A DNA stretch of 64,000 nucleotides from an uncultured Kocuria sp. (GCF_947500125.1 NZ_CANMRA010000007.1:101971-165970); one strand, 5' to 3'; positions 25,083 through 37,365 are shown, counted from the first letter of the stretch. Numbers and translations are program-made. Notes: a model not told the origin generated them from the letters alone.

Positions 25083-25751
25083 TCAGGGGCGGGCCGCGAA
25101 GCGCTCGAGCAGGTCCACGTGCCCCGAGACGATCAGCAGGTCGCGCGAGGTGACCTTGGTGTCGGGGCGGGCGTACGTGAAGTCCTCGCCCGGGGACTTC
25201 ACGCCCACCACGGTCACGCCGTACTTCGAGCGGACGTTGGAGTCGCCCAGCGTGAAGCCCTGCACCTCCCGCGGCGGGTACATCTTGACGATCGCGAAGT
25301 CGTCGTCGAACTCGATGTAGTCCAGCAGCCGGCCGGAGACCAGGTGCGCCGTGCGCCGCCCCGCGTCCGCCTCGGGGAAGATCACGTGGTGGGCCCCGAT
25401 GCGGGAGAGGATCTTGCCGTGCGAGGGCGTGATGGCCTTCGCCCAGATCCGGCTCACGCCGAGGTCCACGAGGTTCGCCGTGATGAGCACGCTCGACTCT
25501 ATGGACGTGCCGACGCCCACCACGGCCGAGTCGAACTCGGCCGCCCCCAGCTGGCGCAGGGCGTCGATGTCGGTGGCCTCCGCCTCGACCACGTGGGTGA
25601 GCTGCCCGGAGAGCTTCTGGACGAGCTGGGCGTCCCGCTCCACCCCCAGGACCTCCCGGCCCTGGCGGGCCAGCTGGAGCGCGGTGGCCGTGCCGAAGCG
25701 GCCGAGGCCGATGACGAGCACGGGGACGCTGTGGGACGAACGGTCAGCCAA
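25083..25751 (-). CDS. trkA: TrkA-type K+ uptake regulatory subunit
   Basis: 222 residues from a TTG start that overlaps the trkH stop by 8 bp, so translation is coupled. RCK_N domain with the NAD-binding motif VIGLGRFGTATALQLA (12-27) and the acidic end of strand 2 (GVERDAQ), then an RCK_C domain. A cytoplasmic gating ring for the TrkH channel. Together the pair forms a complete Trk/Ktr-type uptake system. No other start codon with a ribosome-binding site is seen. Confidence 0.92.
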   Translation of the reverse strand: MADRSSHSVPVLVIGLGRFGTATALQLARQGREVLGVERDAQLVQKLSGQLTHVVEAEATDIDALRQLGAAEFDSAVVGVGTSIESSVLITANLVDLGVSRIWAKAITPSHGKILSRIGAHHVIFPEADAGRRTAHLVSGRLLDYIEFDDDFAIVKMYPPREVQGFTLGDSNVRSKYGVTVVGVKSPGEDFTYARPDTKVTSRDLLIVSGHVDLLERFAARP

Positions 25752-27156
25752 TGATGGGCCTTTCCTCGGGGTACTTGTACAGGCGCCGGCGCGAGCGCAG
25801 CGCCAGGGCGGCGGCCACGGTGGTGATGCCGATGCGTCCGACGAACATGGTCGCCGCGAGCACGTACTTGCCCTCCGGCGGCAGCTCCGCGGACAGGCCC
25901 ACGCTCAGCCCGCACGTGGCGTAGGCCGAGATCACCTCGAAGAGCACCCGGTCCAGGGGCGCGTCGGAGACGGCCAGCAGGATCCCGCAGCCCACCAGCA
26001 CGATGGTCGCCCCCATCATGATGACCGAGATCGCGATCCGCAACGCCTCCTCGGGGATGGTCCGGTAGAACGCGATCACGGACCGGTCGCCGCGGGCCTC
26101 GGCCAGGACCGCGAGGAACACGACGGCGAGCGTGGTGACCTTGATGCCGCCGGCCGTGGACGCCGAGCCGCCGCCCGCGAACATCATGGCGTCCGTCATC
26201 AGCAGGGTCTGCGGCAGCTCGCTGTTGGTGTCCACGAGGGCGAAGCCCCCGGAGCGCATGTTGACCGAGGAGAAGAACCCGTTGAAGATCTTCTCGCCCA
26301 CGGAGAGGTCCCGCAGCGTCCCCGGGTTGGACCACTCGAACGCGGTGTACATGATCCACGCCAGCACGAGCAGCGCGGTCGTGGTGGTCACGGTGAGCTT
26401 GGTGTTGAGGTTCCACCGGGTGAACCTCAGCCCGACCTGCCGCACCACCAGGATGACGGGGAAGCCGAGGGAGCCGATGAACACCCCGAGGGCGATCGGC
26501 ACGACGATCAGCCACGACGTCGTGTAGGGCCCGAGACCGGCCTCGTTGGGCACGAGTCCGCCGTTGTTGAACGCCGAGATCGCGTAGAACACGCCGTGCC
26601 ACAGCGACGTCGGGATCGACTCGCCCTCGAGGAGGAACCCCGCGGTGAGGACCACGGCGAGCACCGCCTCGATGCTCACGGACGTCAGCACGATGATCTG
26701 CAGCAGCGAGCCGACCTCGCCGAGCCGCCCGATGTTGAGCGCCTCCTGCGTCAGGAGCCGCGACCGGAGGCCGAGCTTGCGGCCCACGGCGAGCGCGAGG
26801 ATCGACGTCATCGTCAGGGTGCCCAGCCCGCCGATCTGCATCGCGACCATGATGACGAACTGCCCGAAGAACGACCAGTTGGTGCCCGTGGGGACCGTGG
26901 TCAGGCCGGTCACGGTGACGGCGGACGTCGCCGTGAACACCGCGTCCTCCAGCGAGGTCTCGACGCCGGGGGCGGAGGAGACGGGCAGCCACAGCAGGAG
27001 GGAGAACACGGTGAGCACCACGGCGAAGACGATGAGCGCCAGGCGCGCCGGGGAGGACGCCGCGATCCGGTCCACGAGGTCGCGCAGCGAGGTGAGCAGC
27101 CAGAACCGGCCGCGCTCCTCCGGGCGGACCCAGGGCCCGCGCTGCAGGTTGCTCAC
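25744..27156 (-). CDS. trkH: TrkH/KtrB-type K+ channel subunit
   Basis: 470 residues from a GTG with AGGAGG upstream; an open frame reaches 27270 but lacks support. Integral membrane protein with four pseudo-repeats and four pore loops: TSAVTVTGLTT, SAFNNGGLVPN, SSVNMRSGGF and SAYATCGLSVG, each with the selectivity-filter glycine. The loop ASTAGGIKVTT is typical. Length fits KtrB/TrkH of Gram-positives. A GATACT hexamer on the minus strand (27236-27231) may be its -10, giving a leader of about 70 nt. Confidence 0.93.
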   Translation of the reverse strand: MSNLQRGPWVRPEERGRFWLLTSLRDLVDRIAASSPARLALIVFAVVLTVFSLLLWLPVSSAPGVETSLEDAVFTATSAVTVTGLTTVPTGTNWSFFGQFVIMVAMQIGGLGTLTMTSILALAVGRKLGLRSRLLTQEALNIGRLGEVGSLLQIIVLTSVSIEAVLAVVLTAGFLLEGESIPTSLWHGVFYAISAFNNGGLVPNEAGLGPYTTSWLIVVPIALGVFIGSLGFPVILVVRQVGLRFTRWNLNTKLTVTTTTALLVLAWIMYTAFEWSNPGTLRDLSVGEKIFNGFFSSVNMRSGGFALVDTNSELPQTLLMTDAMMFAGGGSASTAGGIKVTTLAVVFLAVLAEARGDRSVIAFYRTIPEEALRIAISVIMMGATIVLVGCGILLAVSDAPLDRVLFEVISAYATCGLSVGLSAELPPEGKYVLAATMFVGRIGITTVAAALALRSRRRLYKYPEERPIIG

Positions 27157-27330
27157 GGGTCCTCCTCCTGGTGTCCGGGCCGCCGGGCCGCCGGGGCGGG
27201 GCGGCGGCGGCGGTCGCCGCGACCGCTGACAGTATCGCACTGCCGGCGGCGCGGGGGCGCGGCGACACATAGGCGGCGACGGGCGGGCCCCGGGACACCG
27301 TCCGGCGTCCCGGGTGATCTAATGATCGGT

Positions 27331-30616
<3,286 letters not shown>

Positions 30617-30620
30617 GCCC

Positions 30621-30655
30621 CGGCCGGTCCGGGCCCACGGGGTCCGGACCGGCCG
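30621..30655 (+). terminator. gdhA terminator hairpin
   Basis: 12-bp perfect GC stem (30621-30632 with 30644-30655), 11-nt loop, 4 bp after the gdhA stop. Confidence 0.75.
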
Positions 30656-30715
30656 CCGAACGCACTTCCGACACGTCCGGACCCGCGATCACCCCACGGA
30701 GGGCCGCGGTGGTCC

Positions 30716-30721
30716 TACCCT
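30716..30721 (+). promoter_or_regulatory. -10 hexamer of a leaderless promoter (FadR-type gene)
   Basis: TACCCT ends 7 nt before the ATG at 30729. Confidence 0.55.
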
Positions 30722-30728
30722 GGAGACT

Positions 30729-31550
30729 ATGGCAACGCATCGGCAGGTCCTGCAGTGGCTGGAGAACGAGCTGTTCGACGGCCATCTCGTGCTGGGCCAA
30801 CAACTGCCCTCGGACCGCGACCTCGCGGCCATCCACCGCGTGTCCCGCAACACCATGCGGGAGGCGCTCAAGACCCTGGAGGCGCAGGGCATCGTGCGGC
30901 TGTTCGACGGGCCGCGCAAGTCGATCCTGCCCATGCTGGTGCGGGAGCCCGCGGCCTCCGCGGGGCCCGCGCTGCAGCTGCACATGGCCACGTCCGACTA
31001 CCCCCTGCGGGACATCGTGCAGACCCGGGTGCTGCTCGAGACGTGGGCCCTGGAGCGCTCGGACCCGGAGCACCCGGCCATGGCCGAGCTGCGGGCGCTG
31101 CTCGAGCAGATGGCCCGGGACGACCTGTCCCTCAAGGAGTTCCACCACCTCGAGGTGAGCTTCCACATCGCCCTGTGCAAGACCGCGGGCAACTCGGTGG
31201 TCTCGGCCCTGATGTCCTCCCTGCGGGACTCGATCTACGAGTACACGATGGCCCTCGTGGGCCACGTGCCCCTGTGGAGCACCACCGCGGAGCGGCTGCG
31301 CGCGGAGCACCACGCCATCTACTCTGCCGTGGCGGCCGGTGACCGCAGGCTCGCGTCCCGGCTGGTGGCCGAGCACATCGAGTACCAGTACCGCGAGGCC
31401 GGCGTGGACCCCGACCAGGAGCAGCGCACCCCCGGTCCCGCGCCGGACGCGCCCGCCGAGCTCAATCCGCCCGGCGCCGCGGCGGAGCCGCCGGACCCCG
31501 CCGCGGACGAGCCCGGGGGCGGGCCCGCCCAGGTGCCCCGCAGCGCCTGA
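30729..31550 (+). CDS. GntR/FadR-family transcriptional regulator
   Basis: 273 residues. N-terminal GntR winged helix (about 1-70; LPSDRDLAAIHRVSRNTMRE) and a C-terminal all-helical FCD domain with metal-type His residues (EFHHLEVSFHIAL, EHHAIYSAV, EHIEYQYR). FCD regulators sense small carboxylates. The final 45 residues are Pro/Ala-rich and probably unstructured. Own promoter: TACCCT ending 7 nt upstream of the ATG. Ligand and targets unknown; neighbours gdhA and the bS22 gene give no clear clue. Confidence 0.88.
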   Translation: MATHRQVLQWLENELFDGHLVLGQQLPSDRDLAAIHRVSRNTMREALKTLEAQGIVRLFDGPRKSILPMLVREPAASAGPALQLHMATSDYPLRDIVQTRVLLETWALERSDPEHPAMAELRALLEQMARDDLSLKEFHHLEVSFHIALCKTAGNSVVSALMSSLRDSIYEYTMALVGHVPLWSTTAERLRAEHHAIYSAVAAGDRRLASRLVAEHIEYQYREAGVDPDQEQRTPGPAPDAPAELNPPGAAAEPPDPAADEPGGGPAQVPRSA

Positions 31551-31595
31551 GGCGGCCGCGGCCGGACCGAATACAGCAATTTCCCCGTGAGACGG

Positions 31596-31601
31596 TAGGG
31601 T
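31596..31601 (+). promoter_or_regulatory. Possible -10 element of the bS22 gene
   Basis: TAGGGT in a locally AT-richer stretch (31570-31615). It would give a leader of about 107 nt to the bS22 start codon. Confidence 0.4.
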
Positions 31602-31714
31602 GTCAGTGAACGTTTGCCCGGCCGTCACCGTCCGCAGGCCGGCACCCCGGATTCGCGCCTGTCGCGCGGAGTTACCGGGGAACACCACCGAGACATGAAG
31701 ATGCGAGGGATCCT

Positions 31715-31813
31715 ATGGGTTCAGTGATCAAGAAGCGCCGCAAGCGGATGTCCAAGAAGAAGCACCGCAAGCTGCTCCGCAAGACCCGTCACCAGCGCCG
31801 CAACAAGAAGTGA
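31715..31813 (+). CDS. Small ribosomal protein bS22 (AURKAIP1/COX24 domain)
   Basis: 32 residues, almost all basic: [19 protein letters not shown] at the start and RRNKK at the end. This is the bS22 protein of Actinobacteria, bound to the 30S subunit near the decoding centre in mycobacterial ribosome structures, and the same family as Rv0500B. GAGGGA lies 4 nt upstream of the ATG. A perfect 18-bp hairpin follows at 31831-31870. Very easily missed by length filters. Confidence 0.92.
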   Translation: MGSVIKKRRKRMSKKKHRKLLRKTRHQRRNKK

Positions 31814-31830
31814 CTCTGCGCTGAGCGCGC

Positions 31831-31870
31831 CACCGGGGCCGCCGTCCACTCCTGGACGGCGGCCCCGGTG
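31831..31870 (+). terminator. bS22 terminator, perfect 18-bp hairpin
   Basis: Arms 31831-31848 and 31853-31870 are exact reverse complements with a 4-nt loop CTCC, 17 bp after the stop. Confidence 0.85.
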
Positions 31871-31931
31871 CGTTCCCGGGCCCGTCCGACCCCGTCCGAC
31901 CCCGTGGACGGGCGCGGTCCGGGACGGGCCG

Positions 31932-31937
31932 TAGCAT
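31932..31937 (+). promoter_or_regulatory. -10 hexamer of a leaderless promoter (glutaredoxin gene)
   Basis: TAGCAT ends 6 nt before the ATG at 31944. Confidence 0.55.
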
Positions 31938-31943
31938 GGCCCC

Positions 31944-32207
31944 ATGACCTCCCCGCCACCTCCCGCCGTGACCCTTCTCACCCGGCCCGGGTGCCACCTC
32001 TGCGAGGCCGCCCGGGAGTCCGTGGGCCGGGTCACCTCCGCGCTGGGGCTGGGTTGGGTGGAGGTCGACGTCGACGCCGACCCCGAGCTGGCCCGCCGGC
32101 ACGCGGAGGAGATCCCCGTGGTGCTGGTCGACGGCGTCCCGCGGGACTTCTGGCAGATCGACGAGCGGCGCCTCGCCCGGCTGCTCCGCGAGCGCCTGGC
32201 CGGCTGA
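31944..32207 (+). CDS. Glutaredoxin-family thiol protein
   Basis: 87 residues, thioredoxin fold with redox motif Cys17-His-Leu-Cys20 in RPGCHLCEAA and the cis-Pro segment EIPVVLVDG. It matches the DUF836/glutaredoxin-2-like family that in M. tuberculosis (Rv0508) lies between the bS22 gene and the cytochrome c genes. Cytoplasmic thiol redox role; partner unknown. Leaderless start supported by TAGCAT 6 nt upstream. Confidence 0.85.
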   Translation: MTSPPPPAVTLLTRPGCHLCEAARESVGRVTSALGLGWVEVDVDADPELARRHAEEIPVVLVDGVPRDFWQIDERRLARLLRERLAG

Positions 32208-32257
32208 GCGGCCCACCGTTTTGGGACCGGTGCGCCCGGTCTGGGATCATGGGAGCC

Positions 32258-32929
32258 ATGCCCTCCTCGACGGTCCATCTGCTGCGCCACGGCCAGGTCC
32301 TCAACCCGGACCGCATCGTCTACGGGAGGATGCCCAGCTACGGGCTCACCGAGCTGGGCGCCCGGATGGCGGAGGCCGCCGCCGCGGAGCTCGTCCGCCG
32401 CGTGAACACCGGCTCGCGCATCGTCCACCTCGTCTCCTCCCCGCTGCAGCGGGCCCGGGAGACGGCCGCGCCCGTGTCCTGGGAGCTGCACCTGCCGGTG
32501 CACCCGGACGAGCGCGTCATCGAGGCCCACAACCACTTCGAGGGCCTGCACGTGGACGTCCCCGAGCTGCTGAAGCCCCGGCACTGGCCGCATCTGCTCA
32601 ATCCCCTGCGCCCGTCCTGGGGCGAGCCCTACCGACAGCAGGTCGCGCGCATGGCGGAGGCCGTGCTGGACGCCGGACGCACCGCCGTGGAGCGCGGCGG
32701 CAGTGGCGCCGAGGCCGTGCTGGTGTCCCACCAGCTGCCGATCTGGCTCACCCGGCGCTCCGCCGAGGGGCGTCCCCTGCCGCACGACCCCCGTCGGCGG
32801 CAGTGCAACCTCGCCTCCATCACGTCGCTCGTCTTCGACGACCTCGACGCCGGCCGCCCGCCCCGGGTGGTCTACACCGAGCCCGCGGCCGCCCTCTACC
32901 CAGGGGTCAACCAGCTTCCCGGTTCATAA
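32258..32929 (+). CDS. Histidine phosphatase family protein
   Basis: 223 residues. Phosphoglycerate mutase-like fold: HLLRHGQVLNP with Arg10-His11-Gly12 (catalytic His11), SSPLQRARETA and VSHQLPIWL with the second catalytic His. In many Actinobacteria this gene heads the cytochrome c assembly block (Rv0525 in M. tuberculosis). Substrate unknown. ATG at 32258 preferred to 32249: GATCAT ends 7 nt upstream of it. Confidence 0.87.
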   Translation: MPSSTVHLLRHGQVLNPDRIVYGRMPSYGLTELGARMAEAAAAELVRRVNTGSRIVHLVSSPLQRARETAAPVSWELHLPVHPDERVIEAHNHFEGLHVDVPELLKPRHWPHLLNPLRPSWGEPYRQQVARMAEAVLDAGRTAVERGGSGAEAVLVSHQLPIWLTRRSAEGRPLPHDPRRRQCNLASITSLVFDDLDAGRPPRVVYTEPAAALYPGVNQLPGS

Positions 32930-32983
32930 TGGCCGGGCGCCGCCGCCCTCCCCGTCCCGTCCAGAGCACCAGGTGATTCGCCC

Positions 32984-33604
32984 GTGACCTCCCGCCCCTC
33001 GCCCTCCTCCTGCCCGTCCCGCCGACGCGTGCTCTCGCTCGCGGGCCTCGGCGTCCTCGGGCTCGCCCTCGCCGGGTGCACGGAGGAGGACTCCCTGGCC
33101 CAGCAGGCGAACTCGGGGGATCAGAAGGGCTACATCGCCGGGGACGGCACGGTCTCCGAGTACCCGGCCGCCGAGCGGGGGGAGCCGGTGCAGTTCTCCG
33201 GCACGCTCTTCGATGGCACGGCCCTCTCCGCCGAGGACCTGCGCGGGAAGCCGGCCCTGCTGAACTTCTGGTACGCCGGGTGCGCCCCGTGCCGGGTCGA
33301 GGCCCCCGACCTCCGCGAGCTCGCCGAGCGGTTCGAGGGTCAGGCCGCCTTCTACGGGGTGAACCTGCGCGACGAGCAGGCCACCGCCCGGGCGTTCGAG
33401 CGTACCTTCGAGATCCCGTACCCCTCCTTCGAGGACAAGGACGGGGGCGTGCTCATGGCACTGAGCGCCTACGTGCCGCCGCAGGCCGTGCCCACCACCC
33501 TCGTGCTCGACGCCCAAGGGCGGGTGGCCGCCCGCATCCTCGGCATCGCGGACCGCTCCGTGCTCGAGACCCTCCTCGAGGACACGGTGGCCGAGGCGGC
33601 ATGA
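32984..33604 (+). CDS. TlpA-like lipoprotein thiol-disulfide oxidoreductase
   Basis: 206 residues from a GTG. Signal peptide with RRR (13-15), hydrophobic core and lipobox LAGC with Cys32, so membrane anchored outside the cell. Thioredoxin domain with Cys100-Ala-Pro-Cys103 in WYAGCAPCRVE. It is the ResA/CcsX member of System II cytochrome c maturation: it keeps the apocytochrome CXXCH thiols reduced, and is itself reduced by CcdA, whose ATG overlaps its stop (ATGA). Confidence 0.9.
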   Translation: MTSRPSPSSCPSRRRVLSLAGLGVLGLALAGCTEEDSLAQQANSGDQKGYIAGDGTVSEYPAAERGEPVQFSGTLFDGTALSAEDLRGKPALLNFWYAGCAPCRVEAPDLRELAERFEGQAAFYGVNLRDEQATARAFERTFEIPYPSFEDKDGGVLMALSAYVPPQAVPTTLVLDAQGRVAARILGIADRSVLETLLEDTVAEAA

Positions 33605-34362
33605 CGGCAGGCAACCCTTTCGCCGAGATCGTGCTCGACGGCTCCCTCCTCGTCGCGCTGCCCGTGGCGCTGCTCGCCGGCCTCGTCTCCTTCGCCTCCC
33701 CGTGCGTGCTGCCCCTCGTGCCCGGCTACCTCGGCTACGTCACCGGCCTGACCGGCGCGGACCTGCAGGAGCAGCGGCGCGGCCGCGTGCTCGCGGGGAT
33801 CACGCTGTTCATCCTCGGTTTCTCCGCCGTGTTCCTGCTGATGTCCGTGCTCCTGGCCCAGCTGGGCGCCTACTCCTGGTTCCTGGGGCAGAACTGGATC
33901 ACTGTGGTCCTCGGCGCCCTCGTGGTGCTCATGGGCGTCGTGTTCCTCGGCGGGTTCTCCTTCTTCCAGCGGGACCGCAAGATCGAGCGCCGCCCCCCGC
34001 CCGGGCTCTGGGGCGCCCCCCTGCTCGGTGTGACGTTCGGCCTCGGCTGGGCGCCGTGCATCGGTCCCACCTTCGCGGCCGTGCAGGCACTCGTCTACGT
34101 GGACGGCGCCTCGACCGGCAAGGCGGCCGTCCTCACGGTTGCCTACTGCCTGGGCCTCGGCGTGCCGTTCCTCGTCCTGGCCATGGCCCTGCGCCGGGGC
34201 ATGGGCGCCATGGGCGTCTTCCGCCGGCACCGCCTGGGCATCCAGCGCGCCGGGGGCGGCCTGCTCGTGCTGGTCGGCCTGCTCATGGTCACAGGCGCCT
34301 GGACCGCGTTCGTCTCGTGGGTCCAGGCCGAGCTCGTCACCGACTGGGTGATGCCGATCTGA
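33601..34362 (+). CDS. ccdA: Cytochrome c biogenesis protein CcdA
   Basis: 253 residues, six membrane helices. The two redox cysteines are Cys35 in FASPCVLPLVPGY and Cys153 in GWAPCIGP, as in CcdA/DsbD-beta. It carries electrons from cytoplasmic thioredoxin across the membrane to the TlpA-like protein encoded just upstream (4-bp overlap). Followed after 44 bp by resB. Confidence 0.93.
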   Translation: MTAGNPFAEIVLDGSLLVALPVALLAGLVSFASPCVLPLVPGYLGYVTGLTGADLQEQRRGRVLAGITLFILGFSAVFLLMSVLLAQLGAYSWFLGQNWITVVLGALVVLMGVVFLGGFSFFQRDRKIERRPPPGLWGAPLLGVTFGLGWAPCIGPTFAAVQALVYVDGASTGKAAVLTVAYCLGLGVPFLVLAMALRRGMGAMGVFRRHRLGIQRAGGGLLVLVGLLMVTGAWTAFVSWVQAELVTDWVMPI

Positions 34363-34406
34363 GCACCTCCGAGCCCCGGCCCCGTCCCGACCGCAGAAAG
34401 GCCGGC

Positions 34407-36269
34407 ATGAGCACCACAGCGCCCCCGTCGTCGGGCCCCTCGACTCCGGATCCGTCCGGGGCGCGGAGCCCGGACGTCGAGCTCCCTGCCCTCGGGCCCC
34501 TCGGCATGGCCCGGTGGGCCTGGACGCAGCTGACCAAGATGAACACGGCCCTGTTCCTGCTGCTGCTCCTCGCGGTCGCCGCGGTGCCGGGATCGATCTT
34601 CCCGCAGCGGATCCAGGATCCGGCGGCGGTCCAGGACTACCTCGACAACAACCCCGTGCTGGGGGAGTGGCTGGACCGGGTGCAGCTGTTCGACGTCTTC
34701 TCTTCGGCGTGGTTCTCCGCGATCTACATCCTGCTGTTCGTCTCCCTCGTGGGGTGCGTCCTCCCGCGCGCGGCCAAGCACTGGCGGGCGTGGCGGGCCG
34801 AGCCCCCGCGCACCCCGCGGCGGCTCGAGCGGCTGCCCGAGCACCGCTCCCTCGCCCTCGGCGGGCGCGACGGGACCGAGCCGCCGGCTCCGGACGACGT
34901 CGTCGCCGACGCCGCCCGGCTGCTCAGGAGGCGGGGCTACCGGGTGGCGGTGCGGGACACCGGGACCGCCGCCCCGTCGGTGGCCGCCGAGCGCGGCATG
35001 TGGAAGGAGGTCGGCAACATCGTCTTCCACCTGGCTCTGCTGGGCGTGCTGGTGTCCGTGGCCGTCGGCTCCCTCTTCGGCTACAAGGGTCAGCGGGTGG
35101 TCGTGGAGGGCGAGTCCTTCGTCAACACCCTCATCGGCTACGACTCCTTCACCCCCGGCACCAACTACGACGCCGACTGGCTCGAGCCCTTCTCGGTGCG
35201 GCTCGACAGCTTCGAGGCCGTGTTCAACCGGGACACCACCGACCCGCGCAACTACGGGGCGCCCCTGGACTTCACCGCGGAGGTCACGGTGCAGGACGAG
35301 CCCGGCGCCGAGCCGCGGCAGGAGGTCCTCAAGGTGAACCAGCCGCTGAACGTGGACGGTGTGAAGAGCTATCTCGTGGGCAACGGCTACGCCCCGGTGA
35401 TCCGGGTGACCGACGGCAATGGGGACGTCGCCTTCGAAGGACCGGTGGTGACCGTCCCCTCCGACGGCGTCTACACGTCCTCGCTCGTGCTCAAGGTCCC
35501 GGACGCCCGCCCCGACCAGCTCGGGTTCGTGGGGCTGCTGCTGCCCACCGCCGTGGGCGGGGACGGCGAGATGCCCCGTTCGGTGGACCCGGGCCTCGCC
35601 AACCCCCGGCTGATCCTCTCCGCCTACCACGGCGACCTCGGCCTGGACAGCGGCGAGCCCCAGAACGTGTACGTGCTCGACGTCGAGCCGCTCACCGAGC
35701 TCAACGCCATGACCAGCGAGAACGGTGCGATCACGCTCGACGCCGCGAACCCCGTGCACGAGCTGCCCGACGGCAAGGGCACGGTGGAATTCCTGGACGT
35801 CAAGCGCTACGTGGGCCTGGACATCAACTATGACCCCGGCGAGACGGGCGCTCTCGTCGCCTTCGTCGCCGCGTTCGCCGGACTGCTCATGTCCTTGTTC
35901 ATCGCCCGCCGCCGCGTCTGGGTGCGTGCGGCCGAGGGCGTCGACGGCGACGGCCGGGCCTGCACGGTGCTGGAGTACGGGCTGCTGGCCCGCGGCGAGG
36001 ACCCCCGGCTGAGCGCCGAGGCCGAGGGGCTGGACCGGCTGTGGACCGAGCAGTGGCGGGACGCCGGCGTGCGGGACACGGACAGCACGGCGACCGCCAC
36101 GGCGGTGAGCACAACGACGAGCACGGGAACGAGCACAACAACGAGCACGGGATCGGCCGCGGCGACGACCACGGCGACGACCACGGCGACGACCACGGCG
36201 GCCGGCCGCCCGGTGCGGGCCGGCAGCCGGCCGGAGGCCGGGCCCGACGCCCGGTCCGGCCACGAGTGA
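34407..36269 (+). CDS. resB: Cytochrome c biogenesis protein ResB
   Basis: 620 residues; GAAAGG lies 7 nt before the ATG. Helices at about 47-65 and 98-118, a third near 215-235, a large extracytoplasmic domain (about 240-540) and a last helix near 475-500 of the conserved part (LVAFVAAFAGLLMSLFI). With CcsB it forms the System II heme lyase. The C-terminal 60 or so residues after the cytoplasmic WTEQWRDAG segment are a Thr/Ser/Ala tail partly encoded by a 12-bp tandem repeat; this tail is not part of the family domain. Confidence 0.92.
   Translation: MSTTAPPSSGPSTPDPSGARSPDVELPALGPLGMARWAWTQLTKMNTALFLLLLLAVAAVPGSIFPQRIQDPAAVQDYLDNNPVLGEWLDRVQLFDVFSSAWFSAIYILLFVSLVGCVLPRAAKHWRAWRAEPPRTPRRLERLPEHRSLALGGRDGTEPPAPDDVVADAARLLRRRGYRVAVRDTGTAAPSVAAERGMWKEVGNIVFHLALLGVLVSVAVGSLFGYKGQRVVVEGESFVNTLIGYDSFTPGTNYDADWLEPFSVRLDSFEAVFNRDTTDPRNYGAPLDFTAEVTVQDEPGAEPRQEVLKVNQPLNVDGVKSYLVGNGYAPVIRVTDGNGDVAFEGPVVTVPSDGVYTSSLVLKVPDARPDQLGFVGLLLPTAVGGDGEMPRSVDPGLANPRLILSAYHGDLGLDSGEPQNVYVLDVEPLTELNAMTSENGAITLDAANPVHELPDGKGTVEFLDVKRYVGLDINYDPGETGALVAFVAAFAGLLMSLFIARRRVWVRAAEGVDGDGRACTVLEYGLLARGEDPRLSAEAEGLDRLWTEQWRDAGVRDTDSTATATAVSTTTSTGTSTTTSTGSAAATTTATTTATTTAAGRPVRAGSRPEAGPDARSGHE
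36162..36197 (+). repeat. 12-bp in-frame tandem repeat in resB
   Basis: GCGACGACCACG three times (36162-36173, 36174-36185, 36186-36197), encoding Ala-Thr-Thr-Thr units near the C-terminus of ResB. Confidence 0.85.
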
Positions 36270-36282
36270 GAGGATGGGCGGC

Positions 36283-37365
36283 ATGACCGTCGTCAACGAG
36301 ACCCTGGGCGCCTGGAGCCAGCTGTTCATGCTCCTGGCCGCCCTGACCTATCTGGTGGCCTTCGTGGCCTTCGCGTGGGACGTGGCGTCCCACTCCCGGA
36401 CCCTGCGCGGGGCCGGGGGAGACGAGGAGCACGAGCTCGTGGGGGCCACGGCGGGCGCCTCCGCGGCGGCCCCGCAGGCGGCCTCGGAGCCCGCCGACGC
36501 CCGGGCCGGCCACGGCGCGGGCCACCGCGGGCGCGGCTACCGCACGGGCGCCCGCTCGGCGCTGGCCGGGCACGTGGCGGACGAGGAGATGCGCTACACC
36601 GGTGAGCGCCGGCCCGCCGCCCGCGTGGCCGTGGCCGTCATGGTCCTGGGCTTCGCGGTGCACACCGCCGCCGTGCTCAGCCGGGCGTTCGCGGCCGGTC
36701 GGGTGCCGTGGGGCAACATGTACGAGTTCTGCACCACGGGCGCCCTGGTCGTCGCCGGCGTGTACCTGCTGTCCATGCTGGCCCGGGACCTGCGCTTCGT
36801 GGGCTCCCTCGTGTCCGGTCTCGTGGTGATCATGCTCTGCGCGGCCACCATAGGCTTCCCCACCCCGGTGGGGCCGCTGCAGCCCGCGCTGCAGTCCTGG
36901 TGGCTGGTGATCCACGTGTCCATCGCCGTGGCCGCCTCCGGGGTCTTCACCATCACGTTCGCGATGGCCGTCCTGCAGCTGCTGCAGGCGCGGCGGGAGC
37001 GGGCCATCCTGGCCGGCGAGGGGCCCGGTTCGGGTTTCCTCGGCATGGTCCCGTCCTCCCAGGCGCTGGAGAATCTGTCCTTCCGGCTCAACGCGGTCGG
37101 GTTCGCGTTCTGGACCTTCACCCTCGCCGCCGGCGCGATCTGGGCCGAGCAGGCGTGGGGGCGCTACTGGGGCTGGGACACGAAGGAGGTCTGGACCTTC
37201 GTGATCTGGGTGGTCTACGCCGCCTACATGCACGCCCGTGCCACGCGGGGCTGGACCGGCAACCGCTCGGCCTGGCTCTCGATCGTCGGCTACCTCTGCG
37301 TCGTCTTCAACTTCGCCGTGGTCAACACGGTCTTCCCCGGCCTGCACTCCTACTCCGGGGTCTGA
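36283..37365 (+). CDS. ccsB: Cytochrome c biogenesis protein CcsB
   Basis: 360 residues. Heme-handling subunit of the System II synthetase, with eight or so membrane helices. The tryptophan-rich heme loop appears as WGRYWGWDTKEVW, and helices carry conserved His residues (FAVHTAAVLSR, LVIHVSIAV, YMHARATRGW). Residues about 38-95 form an Ala/Gly/His-rich loop longer than usual. ATG at 36283 preferred to 36274: GAGGAT ends 7 nt upstream. A bidirectional terminator follows at 37434-37459. Confidence 0.93.
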   Translation: MTVVNETLGAWSQLFMLLAALTYLVAFVAFAWDVASHSRTLRGAGGDEEHELVGATAGASAAAPQAASEPADARAGHGAGHRGRGYRTGARSALAGHVADEEMRYTGERRPAARVAVAVMVLGFAVHTAAVLSRAFAAGRVPWGNMYEFCTTGALVVAGVYLLSMLARDLRFVGSLVSGLVVIMLCAATIGFPTPVGPLQPALQSWWLVIHVSIAVAASGVFTITFAMAVLQLLQARRERAILAGEGPGSGFLGMVPSSQALENLSFRLNAVGFAFWTFTLAAGAIWAEQAWGRYWGWDTKEVWTFVIWVVYAAYMHARATRGWTGNRSAWLSIVGYLCVVFNFAVVNTVFPGLHSYSGV

